Source of the DNA: an uncultured Collinsella sp.
Lineage (GTDB): Bacteria; Actinomycetota; Coriobacteriia; Coriobacteriales; Coriobacteriaceae
Assembly (NCBI GenBank): GCA_958352845.1
Contig: CATWQC010000024.1
Location: forward strand, 1-27,174
Direction of reading: 5' to 3'
Length of the DNA: 27,174 nucleotides
The notes beneath the pieces were generated by a model. The model searched no databases, had not been told where the DNA came from, and saw only the letters and a list, made by a program, of their open reading frames with translations. Below, one piece after another: positions 1 through 7,695 of this stretch (positions are counted from its first letter, which is position 1; the number at the start of each line of letters is the position of its first letter). The position numbers and the translations under genes were made by a program.

Positions 1-115
1 CATCTTGAACACCTTTCGCTCTTAAATAGGTGTCCAATTCATCATACCCACTCCATTGGATACGCCTAGGCGCGGTCCAAGAAATAGTCCGCACCCCCAA
101 CAGTCCGTATTTCAC
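1..115 (-). CDS. possible 5' end of a gene running off the window
   Basis: The minus-strand frame beginning with a GTG at 115 stays open to the left edge and reads 38 codons, ending YLRAKGVQD at the border. The peptide is hydrophilic and matches no family I recognise. No convincing ribosome binding site precedes the GTG. The first bases of the frame lie in a short copy of a dispersed repeat (108-125), which argues against a real start there. It may be a true N-terminus, the inside of a longer frame, or chance. Confidence 0.2.
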   Translation of the reverse strand, partial: MKYGLLGVRTISWTAPRRIQWSGYDELDTYLRAKGVQD

Positions 116-172
116 CGCAACTTGGAAGGGGCGAGCGGCGTTGGCCAAGCATTGCTGACGGGTTGGAGCGGC

Positions 173-418
173 TTAGGCTTGTTTGCGGCGTTTCCATTGC
201 TTTCGGCACCAGCGCATGAGTGCTTTTACAACTGGGATGGTGATGAGGATGACCCATGTGGGATGGGACTGCGCCAAGCAAAGCCACATATAGAGGAACC
301 AGGCAATGGCGGCTGTTGGATAGACGCTACCGATTAGCTTAGATAGATGACGTCGGTCGATGAAGTCGCCCATCTCATAGTAGACGGGAATCAGAAAGAC
401 CAGAAAGAGCCCCATGCC
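173..418 (-). pseudogene. stranded C-terminal membrane domain of the XRE regulator
   Basis: This stretch continues the reading frame of the regulator at 419-1093, separated only by the TAG at 419-421. It encodes GMGLFLVFLIPVYYEMGDF and two further hydrophobic segments (around AAIAWFLYMWLCLA and WVILITIPVVKAL), ending in a basic tail. Regulators of this type commonly carry a C-terminal pair or trio of membrane helices with a Trp followed by Gly-rich and FLxIPxYY residues. The TAG sits where a Trp (TGG) would be expected, so one base change explains the split. An ATG at 415 could in theory start an 80-residue membrane protein, but no ribosome binding site is seen before it. Confidence 0.55.
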
Positions 419-1093
419 CTACGTGCCGCAGATGATGCCGAGCGCGAGATAGGCGAGGACGACAAGTGCAGGAAAGGGAAACTTGTTCCATGCGCGACCG
501 AGCTTAGTATGGAAATGCTTGCCATGATGGTCGAGCTTGTCGTGTGCCTCTTTCCAGCTCGAAAAGGTCTCGCCGTCGATGGTAACGGTGCCGTCGGCAT
601 TGGTATATACGCTGTGTCCATCGTCCTCTAACGTATCGATATGCAATCCGCCCGGCCCGACATGGACCTCTTCACCCTTGCGCTCGTTAGCCACATGGAT
701 ACCATTCCAGCCAACATGGACCTCTTTGCCTTTGTTGGGATCAATAACATGGATACCGCGTGCGAGAGAAATGTCGACAAGTGGCTTACCGTCAGAATCC
801 ACGTGCTCGGTAGAAGACTCGGCGCCTTCAGACTCGCCTGAATTATTGGCGTCAATGTCATCGTCGGCCGAGGTGTCGACATCGCTAGCCGCTTCCCCAT
901 ATAGCAACTCATCCAGTGACACGCCATACAGCGCGGCGAGCGCAATAAGGTTATCGGTATCGGGTGAGGATTCGCTGCGTTCCCATTTGCTGACAGCCTG
1001 GCGGCTTACGCCAAGCTGAGCAGCAAGCGCCTCTTGGGAAAGACCGGCAGCTTTGCGGCGATCGACGAGGCGCTGTGCCATCGCAAGATCCAT
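419..1093 (-). CDS. XRE-family transcriptional regulator, truncated by in-frame amber
   Basis: An N-terminal helix-turn-helix of the Cro/C1 type (about residues 4-60, with LSQEALAAQLGVSRQAVSKW) is followed by an acidic linker, then a short beta-type repeat (GIHVIDPNKGKEVHVG, GIHVANERKGEEVHVG), and the first membrane helix (FPALVVLAYLALGIICGT). The frame stops at TAG 419-421 and reopens immediately in the same frame, so the protein lacks the rest of its membrane domain. I chose ATG 1093 because AAAGGA precedes it by 6 bases; an upstream ATG at 1108 has no such site. The DNA-binding part is intact. Such proteins often control a neighbouring transporter; the ABC exporter at 1734-5206 is the nearest candidate, but this is inference. 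Confidence 0.82.
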   Translation of the reverse strand: MDLAMAQRLVDRRKAAGLSQEALAAQLGVSRQAVSKWERSESSPDTDNLIALAALYGVSLDELLYGEAASDVDTSADDDIDANNSGESEGAESSTEHVDSDGKPLVDISLARGIHVIDPNKGKEVHVGWNGIHVANERKGEEVHVGPGGLHIDTLEDDGHSVYTNADGTVTIDGETFSSWKEAHDKLDHHGKHFHTKLGRAWNKFPFPALVVLAYLALGIICGT

Positions 1094-1278
1094 GACAGTT
1101 CCTTTCATGTGGCGACCGTAATCGAATGAGCCGAGTATGCCGAGAACAACCGGTAGCGACCACCATTTCTAGTTAGAATCTGCCCCAACCCTACCGCAAC
1201 TACGAGTAGCAACCCCTAATGGCCTGCCATTTCATGACAAATGTCAGTACGCATAACAGCCAAGAACCCTCTCAATAT

Positions 1279-1343
1279 GTTGCGGTGGAATAGTTCCTGT
1301 TTGGCATAGCAGAGCCATAAAACAGGAACTATTCCACCGCAAC
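1279..1343. repeat. dispersed long hairpin repeat, copy 1
   Basis: Two 24-bp arms (1279-1302 and 1320-1343) are perfect inverted copies beginning GTTGCGGTGGAATAGTTCC; TGGC and GCCA continue the pairing inside the loop. A second copy with two arm differences lies at 19035-19101, and a fragment of one arm at 108-125. No transposase is nearby. It has no T-run like a normal terminator. The two copies keep similar loop content (GGC...GCC) despite other changes. Confidence 0.75.
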
Positions 1344-1390
1344 TTACTATCAGGCCACGCACCCGCAGAGTAGCTACGGGTGCCTAGGGT

Positions 1391-1483
1391 AGGATGCGGC
1401 GTGCATTTTTGGGAGTATTCAGCAGCCGAGGGTGCCTGCATACTGGATTTTGGGCGAAAGGCAGGCACCATGGGCCGCATCCT
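1391..1483. repeat. nested inverted repeat
   Basis: Outer arms AGGATGCGGC (1391-1400) and GCCGCATCCT (1474-1483) enclose inner arms GGTGCCTGC (1431-1439) and GCAGGCACC (1461-1469). The 30-base left linker holds one copy of the GGAGTATTCAGCA motif that recurs inverted at 1580-1603. It resembles repeated extragenic palindromes; no function can be assigned. Confidence 0.55.
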
Positions 1484-1635
1484 GTAAAAAAAACGAGCGG
1501 CTCTAGAGGCGTTGGGACTCAGAATCGGGGCTTTCAGCGCGGTTTTGTGCACCCGCCCCCGCGCCCGCGGACCCCGGGATGCTGAATACTCCGGAATTTG
1601 CACGGCGCCCCCTGGGGTACCTGTGGGCAAAAAGC

Positions 1636-1672
1636 AACCGCCCCGTCAAAGTATGCATTTGGCGGGGCGGTT
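1636..1672 (-). terminator. terminator of the ABC exporter operon
   Basis: Read on the minus strand, AACCGCCCCGCC and the near-complementary GACGGGGCGGTT form a strong GC stem followed by GCTTTTTGC. It lies about 60 bp beyond the permease stop codon, in the right orientation to end that transcript. Confidence 0.75.
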
Positions 1673-1733
1673 TATGCAAAAATGCTGCTGCGGGCACGTC
1701 GGCAGCTCGCTAGAACTTGAATCCCAGGACAGG

Positions 1734-4499
1734 CTACTCGGCGCTCTTGAGGGCGCCGACCATGTCGATCCTATTGAGGGTGCGATTGGTAGTGAGGTTG
1801 ACGATAAACGTAAAGACAAAGGAAAGCACTACGGCGAGCACATAACTCAGCGGCTGGACCTCAACGTCAAAGTAGAGCGACGGCATCTGCAGAATGTACG
1901 TAAAGCTCTCGGCCAGCAGGCTACCCAGCGGCACGCCCAGCGCGGCGCCAATTGCCGTGAGGATTAACGTCTCCTTGTTGACGTAGTGGTGCACCTCGCC
2001 ACGGCGGAAGCCCAGCACCTTGATGGTCGCCAGCTCGCGTTCGCGCTCGGAGATGTTGGTGTTGGACAGCGTAAACACCACCACAAACGACAGGCACGCC
2101 GCCATAAAGGTCACAAGCACCACGACCGAATTGATAATCGTAAAGTTCGCCTCATAGTTTTCCCAATGCTCGGCCGTACTCGAAATCGAAAGCCAGCCGT
2201 CACTCTTAAGATTCTTGCTAAACGCAATCTGGTCGGCCGACGAGCCCTTAAGCAGCACAAAGATCCCATTAAGGCGTGCACTTCGACCAAACGCGCGCTC
2301 ATAGGTGCCCTGCGTCATGTAAAGCGTGTTGCCCAGATAGTTGAGCGAAATGTCACTGACTTTGACCTTGGCAACATTGAGCGACGAATCCTGGACGTGC
2401 GCCGTATCGCCCGGCTGAATCCCCAGTACCAGCTGTGAACTTTTGCTCAGATACACGTCTCCGTCACGCAAAGACAGCGGTTCTTTGGACTCATCCTCCA
2501 GGCGCACGTAATCGCCCAAGTCACCCGTGCGGTCGTCGGGAATCACGATGAGCTGCACAGTCTCGCTCTTGCCACCAAACGTAAAGGTGACGTTGTCGGT
2601 CATAATCGGCAGGGTTGAGGTCACGGTCACGTTGGAATCATTGGCCGCGCTGCGCTCATCCAATGCCGCGCACGTCTGCGAAAAATCGTCGGGATTGGCG
2701 ACCGCCAGCAGGTCGTAGCGCGTGATATGCCCGTACTGTTTGGGCGAAAGCGCCACCGATGTGTCACGGATGCCCATACCGCAGATCACGAGCGCTGTGC
2801 AGCCGGCGATACCGAAGATGGTCATAAAGGCGCGCTTTTTGTAGCGGAACAGGTTACGCGCCGCCACCTTGTTTAAGAAGCCCATGCGGCGCCAGATAAA
2901 TCCGATACGCTCGAGCAGAATGCGTGAGCCGGCACGCGGCGCCTTGGGACGCATGAGCGAAGCCGGCGTCTCGGCCATCTCGTGGCGGCAGGCGATAATC
3001 GTGGCGCCCACCACGCCCACGGCAAACAGCGCTACCGACACGAGCGACGACACGATATCGTACGAAAGCAGCATCTGGGGCAGCGAGTACATGTCGTCGA
3101 ACACCGTAAACAGGAACAGCGGCAGGCCCACAAATCCGATGATGTTGCCAAGCACGCCGCCGATCAGACACGCCCACAGCGAGTAGTCCACGTATTTGGA
3201 CAGGATACGCCCACGTGAATAGCCGAGCGCCTTGTACAGGCCAATAAGTGTACGCTCCTCCTCAACCATGCGCGTGGCGGTGGTGAGGCTGATGAGCACA
3301 GCGACGACAAAGAAGATAAATGGGAACACCGTGGCGATGGCCTCGATCGAAGAACTGTCGCTCTCGACGCTCGAGTAGCTTGCGATGTTACCGCGGTCCT
3401 GGATGTACCAGGAGCATTCGCCCAGATCGGAAAGCTCGGCGCGGGCATCGGCAAAATGCTGGTCAGCGGCGGCGCGGCGCTGGTCCAACTCGGCCTGAGC
3501 CTGGACGCGCTCCTCGCTGCCCTCGGCCATGCGATTGATGTTGCCCTGTTCAATCCCAAAGAGCATATTCGCCTCGCGCTCGGCCGTATCCAAGCTTGCC
3601 GGCGTGTCGACCGTCAGCTCCTGAGCACGCGCCTTCTCACGCTCCTCACGGATTTTCTCGATATTGCCCTTGACCTCATTGATCTTTGCCGCGTAGGCAT
3701 CCGAATAGGAGTTGAGACTCTTGGCTCCCTCGACGATCACGTGGACCGCGGAGTAGGAAGAAGATGTCGCGGCGTCCTCGCTCACATAGAACTTATAGTC
3801 CGCCGCCGAAGCAGCGCGAAAGGCGTTGACTGTCGAGTCGGAGCTCACATCAGTGGGATCGAGGACCTCGGCCGTAATGGTGTAATCGCCCGCGGCAAAC
3901 TGATCCTTGGCGCTTTGGTTCGATGAACTTGCGTCATTGGCGGCAAAACTCACCGTATCGCCGAGCTTTTTGCCCGAAGCCTTCAGGAACTTCGAAGTCA
4001 CCGCAACCTCATCGGCGCTCTCGGGCAAATCGCCGCTCACCAGCACCGGCTGATCGATGTTCTCCTTGGAGAGACTCTGCACGACCACGCGCTCGCGCGT
4101 TGTGCCCACGGCGGTGTAGGCGGTCTCGGTGTAGATACCCTCGGCCGTCTCGACGCCGTCGACCTCTTGGATGGCCGCGAGATCGTCGCGCGTAAGGCCA
4201 TAGGTCGACTGCACGTTAATGTCATAGACATTCTGCTGGTCAAAATAGGCGTCGACCGAATCGCGCAGGTCCTCGCAGCCCGCCTTAAGGCCGCACATCA
4301 CGCTCACGCCGAGCGCGGTGATGACCACGATGGACAAAAAGCGCTTAAGACTGCCTCGGATTGTGCGGTAGATGCCGCGGCGAAAAACCGTCGGCACCAT
4401 ATCGTTTGAGCTTTGAGCGGTACGGTAGGTCGTAAAATCCTGCTCGCGCTCCGTATTCTGCGCGTCGTGGCGTAGGCTGTTTTGGCGATCTTGGTCCAT
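1734..4499 (-). CDS. ABC exporter permease with two FtsX domains
   Basis: A long FtsX/MacB-like permease of about 921 residues. An N-terminal membrane helix near residues 52-72 (FLSIVVITALGVSVMCGL) is followed by a large outside domain with a charged helical stretch (VKGNIEKIREEREKARAQ and onward) suggesting a short coiled coil. Next come the first FtsX membrane block (AIATVFPFIFFVVAVLISL with the MVEEERTLIGLYKALGYS motif), a second soluble domain, and the C-terminal FtsX block (INSVVVLVTFMAACLSFVVV, ERERELATIKVLGF). It forms an operon with the ATPase, whose stop (4505-4507) lies just upstream. I prefer ATG 4499; a GTG at 4511 would overlap the ATPase by 7 bases. Neither has a strong binding site. 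Substrate unknown; this family exports lipids, peptides or drugs, or controls cell-wall hydrolases. Confidence 0.9.
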   Translation of the reverse strand: MDQDRQNSLRHDAQNTEREQDFTTYRTAQSSNDMVPTVFRRGIYRTIRGSLKRFLSIVVITALGVSVMCGLKAGCEDLRDSVDAYFDQQNVYDINVQSTYGLTRDDLAAIQEVDGVETAEGIYTETAYTAVGTTRERVVVQSLSKENIDQPVLVSGDLPESADEVAVTSKFLKASGKKLGDTVSFAANDASSSNQSAKDQFAAGDYTITAEVLDPTDVSSDSTVNAFRAASAADYKFYVSEDAATSSSYSAVHVIVEGAKSLNSYSDAYAAKINEVKGNIEKIREEREKARAQELTVDTPASLDTAEREANMLFGIEQGNINRMAEGSEERVQAQAELDQRRAAADQHFADARAELSDLGECSWYIQDRGNIASYSSVESDSSSIEAIATVFPFIFFVVAVLISLTTATRMVEEERTLIGLYKALGYSRGRILSKYVDYSLWACLIGGVLGNIIGFVGLPLFLFTVFDDMYSLPQMLLSYDIVSSLVSVALFAVGVVGATIIACRHEMAETPASLMRPKAPRAGSRILLERIGFIWRRMGFLNKVAARNLFRYKKRAFMTIFGIAGCTALVICGMGIRDTSVALSPKQYGHITRYDLLAVANPDDFSQTCAALDERSAANDSNVTVTSTLPIMTDNVTFTFGGKSETVQLIVIPDDRTGDLGDYVRLEDESKEPLSLRDGDVYLSKSSQLVLGIQPGDTAHVQDSSLNVAKVKVSDISLNYLGNTLYMTQGTYERAFGRSARLNGIFVLLKGSSADQIAFSKNLKSDGWLSISSTAEHWENYEANFTIINSVVVLVTFMAACLSFVVVFTLSNTNISERERELATIKVLGFRRGEVHHYVNKETLILTAIGAALGVPLGSLLAESFTYILQMPSLYFDVEVQPLSYVLAVVLSFVFTFIVNLTTNRTLNRIDMVGALKSAE

Positions 4500-4504
4500 G
4501 GGCG

Positions 4505-5206
4505 CTACCACTCGATCGTCTCGATAGGCACGGGATTTTGCTGGACCGTCTCGCTCTCCACGCGGCCGCTCCTAAAGCGGATCAGACGATCGGCCATGGG
4601 CGCCAGCGCGGAGTTGTGGGTGATGATGATGACCGTAATGCCCTGCTTGCGGCAAGTGTCCTGCAGCAGCTGCAAGATCTGCTTGCCGGTTTTATAGTCA
4701 AGTGCGCCCGTGGGCTCGTCGCACAAAAGCAGCTTGGGGTTCTTTGCCAGCGCGCGGGCAATGGACACGCGCTGCTGCTCGCCGCCCGAAAGCTGCGCGG
4801 GGAAGTTGGCGAGGCGCTCACCCAAGCCAACCTGGCAAAGCGTTTGCTCGGCATCGAGCGAATCGGGGCAGATTTGCGCCGCAAGCTCAACATTTTCGAG
4901 CGCCGTCAGGTTGGGGACCAGATTGTAGAACTGGAAGACAAAGCCGACATCGGCGCGGCGGTATTCCACGAGCTGAGCCTCGTTGGCGGAGCTCACGTCG
5001 CGCCCGTCCACCGTCACGGTGCCGGAGGTCGCCGTATCCATGCCGCCCAGAATGTTGAGCGCCGTGGTCTTGCCGGCACCCGAAGCACCCAGAATGATGG
5101 CGAGCTCGCCGCGCTCGACCGTAAAGCTCGCGCCGTCGAGTGCGTGAATGCGGGCGTCGCCCTCGCCGTATGCCTTGATGACGTCTTTGAATTCGATATA
5201 AGCCAT
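4505..5206 (-). CDS. ABC transporter ATP-binding protein (LolD/MacB type)
   Basis: The 233-residue nucleotide-binding subunit powers the FtsX-type permease encoded directly downstream. All key motifs are visible: Walker A GASGAGKTT near residues 40-48, Q-loop FVFQFYNLVPNLTALENV, signature LSGGEQQR, Walker B LLLCDEPTGALD and the switch His in IIITHN. The length is normal for the family. The start ATG at 5206 begins MAYIEFKDVIKAYGEG, the usual N-terminus; the upstream GGGAACC is only a modest ribosome binding site. The gene and the permease are almost joined, so they are translated together. Regulation is not evident in the sequence. Confidence 0.95.
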   Translation of the reverse strand: MAYIEFKDVIKAYGEGDARIHALDGASFTVERGELAIILGASGAGKTTALNILGGMDTATSGTVTVDGRDVSSANEAQLVEYRRADVGFVFQFYNLVPNLTALENVELAAQICPDSLDAEQTLCQVGLGERLANFPAQLSGGEQQRVSIARALAKNPKLLLCDEPTGALDYKTGKQILQLLQDTCRKQGITVIIITHNSALAPMADRLIRFRSGRVESETVQQNPVPIETIEW

Positions 5207-5406
5207 CGATCGGTTCCCATCTGGTCGGATAACTCTTTAGTATTACCCATTTCGCACCGACTAAAAAGGGACGGGTTTATTTTGGCAGGTTCTATATGGG
5301 GAAACGGCAGCTATAGATGAGGCGCCGGGGAGGCAGAGAAATCATCGATGGGGTCAGGCCGACCGCCAAACACAACGCGCGCATCTCAATCTGTCAGCCA
5401 AATCAT

Positions 5407-5422
5407 TCGAACAACTGTTCGT
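5407..5422. promoter_or_regulatory. LexA-type SOS box
   Basis: TCGAACAACTGTTCGT matches the mycobacterial/actinobacterial SOS consensus TCGAAC-N4-GTTCGA at 11 of 12 defined positions, and is close to the Bacillus CGAAC-N4-GTTC box. It sits just upstream of two overlapping TATGAT hexamers (5426-5431 and 5431-5436) that could act as a -10, so a bound repressor would cover the -35 area of the gene at 5478. Confidence 0.6.
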
Positions 5423-5477
5423 TTCTATGATATGATTCCGCTATCTAAGCAGGCCAATACGCAGAAAGGCGGCCAAC

Positions 5478-6140
5478 ATGGCGTTCGACTTTAAGAAGGA
5501 ATGCAAGGAGCTCTACAGACCTGCAAGCAAGCCGAGTATCATAACTGTCCCGCCTATGAGCTACGTTGCCGTTCGCGGAAAGGGCGACCCAAATACCGAA
5601 GGTGGCGAGTATCAAAATGCCCTGCCGCTGCTTTACGGCATCGCCTATACCGTCAAGATGTCAAAGAAAGGCTCAAGGAGTATCGAGGGCTATTTCGACT
5701 TTGTGGTACCGCCGCTCGAGGGCTTCTGGTGGCAAGACTCCCCGAGCGGCGACATCGATTATGTACGCAAGGACGATTTCAACTTTATCTCGTGCATCCG
5801 CCTGCCCGATTTCGTCACTCAGGATGACTTTGACTGGGCGGTCGCGGAAGCCACGGCCAAAAAGAAACTGGACTTTTCTGCCGTCGAGCTGCTTAAAGTT
5901 GACGAGGGTCTCTGCGTTCAATGCATGCATACCGGACCCTACGACAGCGAGCCGGCAACCGTAGACGCCATGCATGAATATGCGACCGAGCAGGGCTATG
6001 TCCCCGACTTCTCAGATACCCGTTTACATCACGAAATCTATCTCTCCGATCCACGCAAGTGTGCGCCGAGAAACTTAAGACCGTGGTTCGTCATCCTATC
6101 AAGCGCGCTGAATAGCGTGGAGCGTCATTTCACGCGCTAG
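5478..6140 (+). CDS. GyrI-like domain protein
   Basis: The 220-residue protein resembles stand-alone GyrI-like small-molecule-binding proteins: an N-terminal FDFKKECKELYRPASKP, then the hallmark VPPMSYVAVRGKGDPN strand-turn and YGIAYTVKMSKKG, an aromatic core VVPPLEGFWWQ, and a C-terminal half with VQCMHTGPYDSEP and HHEIYLSDPRK. No DNA-binding domain is attached. The family includes GyrI/SbmC, which protects gyrase and is SOS-induced in E. coli, and many drug-binding or cyclopropanoid-hydrolysing relatives. The exact activity here is unknown. AGAAAGGCGG precedes the ATG. A LexA-like box lies about 55 bp upstream, suggesting DNA-damage control. Transcribed away from the exporter operon. Confidence 0.88.
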   Translation: MAFDFKKECKELYRPASKPSIITVPPMSYVAVRGKGDPNTEGGEYQNALPLLYGIAYTVKMSKKGSRSIEGYFDFVVPPLEGFWWQDSPSGDIDYVRKDDFNFISCIRLPDFVTQDDFDWAVAEATAKKKLDFSAVELLKVDEGLCVQCMHTGPYDSEPATVDAMHEYATEQGYVPDFSDTRLHHEIYLSDPRKCAPRNLRPWFVILSSALNSVERHFTR

Positions 6141-6188
6141 GTTTTAAGCCAGCCAACCAGCCGCCTCCTAGGCTGTCAAGCAATTATC

Positions 6189-6217
6189 TTGACGCGGCCC
6201 GTCGCATCTTATAAGTT
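6189..6217 (+). promoter_or_regulatory. promoter of the abi leader
   Basis: TTGACG (6189-6194) and TAAGTT (6212-6217), spaced by 17 bases, form a plausible sigma-70-type promoter; an overlapping TATAAG (6210-6215) gives a spacing of 15. Transcription would begin about 6222-6224, just before the leader hairpin. Confidence 0.5.
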
Positions 6218-6221
6218 TGTT

Positions 6222-6270
6222 TTGCTAAAGCTGGAAAGCCTCTCAACGATGCGCAACTCCAGCTCTTTTT
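6222..6270 (+). ncRNA. candidate short leader RNA ahead of the Abi_2 gene
   Basis: A stem AGCTGGA (6229-6235) with TCCAGCT (6258-6264) is followed by CTTTTT, a terminator-like end, so a transcript of about 45-50 bases is expected. Its loop carries AAGCCTCT (6236-6243), the exact complement of AGAGGCTT (6277-6284), which holds the ribosome binding site of the abi gene. The loop could pair with that site in cis or in trans. Small RNAs upstream of Abi_2/AbiF genes are known (abiF RNA motif); whether this is one is not shown by the sequence. Confidence 0.4.
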
Positions 6271-6286
6271 CTATCAAGAGGCTTAA

Positions 6287-6736
6287 ATGAAATACCGGAA
6301 GTCGCGGATATCCATCAACGAACAAATAGCACTATTGACAGAATACAGGGGTCTTAAGTGCTCTGATCAAAGCGAACTCGAGCGAGCTTTGGTCGAAGTC
6401 GGCCACTACAAACTGTCGGCCTACTGGTTTCCCTACAAAACCAAATGCAAGTCCGGGATTACCATCTTTCGCGAAGGCACAACATTCGAAACCATCATCT
6501 ACACGTATGAATTTGACCGAGCCCTCCGGCAGTTAATGTTTGATGCGGTCGGCAGAATTGAGATCTACCTCAAAAGCAGAATTGCCTATCTTGCCTCTGA
6601 GGAACGCGGGCCTTTCTGTTACCCAGATGTCGCCATAACGAGGCTCAACTCGGCATGTCCATCGCGCTTTGCGCCGCGCTGGGCTACGCAGCCGTCTTTG
6701 GCAGCGCCACCAATACGCTGCTCGCACCCATCCTGA
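6287..6736 (+). pseudogene. Abi_2 family abortive-infection protein, 3'-truncated
   Basis: The first ~115 residues are a clear Abi_2 (AbiD/AbiF-like) N-terminus: SINEQIALLTEYRGL, the VGHYKLSAYWFPYK motif, TFETIIYTYEFDRALRQLMFDAVGRIEIYLKSRIAY and GPFCYPD. Family members run to about 300 residues. After about base 6630 the frame changes into unrelated Arg/Ser/Pro-rich sequence that is the out-of-frame reading of a ClC channel gene, and stops at 6736. So only the 5' third remains and the gene is almost surely dead as a defence effector. AAGAGG precedes the ATG. The intact family acts as an RNA-controlled toxin that stops phage growth by killing or arresting the cell. Confidence 0.75.
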
Positions 6737-6849
6737 TTGGCTGCGAAGTCTTCGGTTTCGGTAATCTGCCGGCATTCTTCATCGTCTGCGTCGCGGCTTA
6801 CCTGTTCAACATGGATAAGTCGATCTATGCCCTGCAGAAGCGGGCGTAG
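6640..6849 (+). pseudogene. 3' remnant of a ClC chloride-channel gene
   Basis: In a different frame from the abi fragment, the sequence reads EAQLGMSIALCAALGYAAVF, then SATNTLLAPILIGCEVFGFG, and ends DKSIYALQKRA. This is the typical C-terminal membrane portion of ClC-family chloride channel proteins of gut Firmicutes and Actinobacteria, which run to about 400 residues. Everything upstream is missing and the fragment abuts the abi remnant at about 6630-6640. The internal ATG at 6655 has no ribosome binding site. Read as a deletion or recombination scar; no target duplication is visible at the joint. Confidence 0.65.
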
Positions 6850-6993
6850 AAAGATGTCCAAGCAAGTGGTCTCAACCGGAAACGGCATCCCACTCTAAGG
6901 CTGTATTCCGGGACACGGTTTCCGTTTGGGACGCCATTCGGAAAGCGCATCCCGTTCTTTCACGGCGTCTTGGCTATGCAAAGTGCTCGAACG

Positions 6994-7572
6994 TTATTCC
7001 TCGTACGCGCCCTCGAGCCGAAGCAGCCACTCCTTGCGGTCAAGCCCGCCGGCATATCCGTTGAGCGATCCGTCGGCTGCCACCACGCGATGGCACGGCA
7101 CGATAATCGAAATGGGATTACGCGCGACCGCAGCCCCCACAGCACGGGGAGACACAACGGGCGCCTCGTTTCCCGGTACACGATGTCGGGCGGCGACACG
7201 CTGGGCGATCTCACCATACGTAGCGACCTCACCACGCGGAATAGAAAGCAGCTCAAACCAAACCTCGCGCTGAAACGCCGTACCGATCATATGCAACGGC
7301 GGCGTAAACCGAGGCTCCTGCCCTGCAAAATAAGCATTCAGCCAAGCCCAGGAACGCTCAAGCACCGAAGAGGCCGCACCATTTGCCGGATTCGCCGACA
7401 ACATGCCACCAATACCGGAAACCGCGTCGGCGCCTTCAACGTGCTCCGCATCTTCTTTGAGCAGCGTAGAGCCAAAATGCTCCTGCCCCTCAAACCAAAG
7501 CCCTGTCAAACCGCGGCCATCAGCGGCAAGCAGAATCTCGCCCAAAGGCGAAGCAAACGTCGTCGTGACCAC
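6994..7572 (-). CDS. ogt: methylated-DNA--protein-cysteine methyltransferase
   Basis: This suicide enzyme removes alkyl groups from O6-alkylguanine in DNA. The 192-residue protein has the N-terminal ribonuclease-like fold (FASPLGEILLAADGRGLTGLWF) and the C-terminal DNA-binding domain (VWFELLSIPRGEVATYGEIA, GAAVARNP), with the acceptor Cys160 in the motif VPCHRVV followed by GYAGGLDRKEWLL. All signature residues are present. The start is GTG at 7572, preceded by AAAGGAG with a 6-base gap. It stands alone, with repeats on one side and the channel remnant on the other. It could equally be named as an Ada-like C-terminal domain protein; the stand-alone form fits Ogt. Confidence 0.95.
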   Translation of the reverse strand: MVTTTFASPLGEILLAADGRGLTGLWFEGQEHFGSTLLKEDAEHVEGADAVSGIGGMLSANPANGAASSVLERSWAWLNAYFAGQEPRFTPPLHMIGTAFQREVWFELLSIPRGEVATYGEIAQRVAARHRVPGNEAPVVSPRAVGAAVARNPISIIVPCHRVVAADGSLNGYAGGLDRKEWLLRLEGAYEE

Positions 7573-7695
7573 CAGCGGCTCCTTTCAAAACTCCGCACCA
7601 TGATACCGCGAATTGTGCAGACAACCTGCCTGATACGCCCGGGCAGGCTCGTAATTGTTTAAGCGAGACCGCTTTCCCCAATCAAGCGAAGATGA

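Larger units (their letters stand above)
1109..1733. other. gene-free gap with several hairpins
   Basis: I see no credible gene. The gap holds the likely promoter of the XRE gene at its left end, a long perfect hairpin (1279-1343), a nested inverted repeat (1391-1483), a 24-bp motif present twice in opposite orientation (1401-1424 and 1580-1603, 20 of 24 identical), a GC-rich stretch, and the terminator of the ABC exporter operon (1636-1672). Open frames here have no ribosome binding sites and no recognisable protein. Confidence 0.7.

Noticed and set aside
1391..1490. Terminator at the nested inverted repeat
   Set aside because: The only homopolymer run is A on the plus strand after the right arm, the wrong side for termination on either strand.
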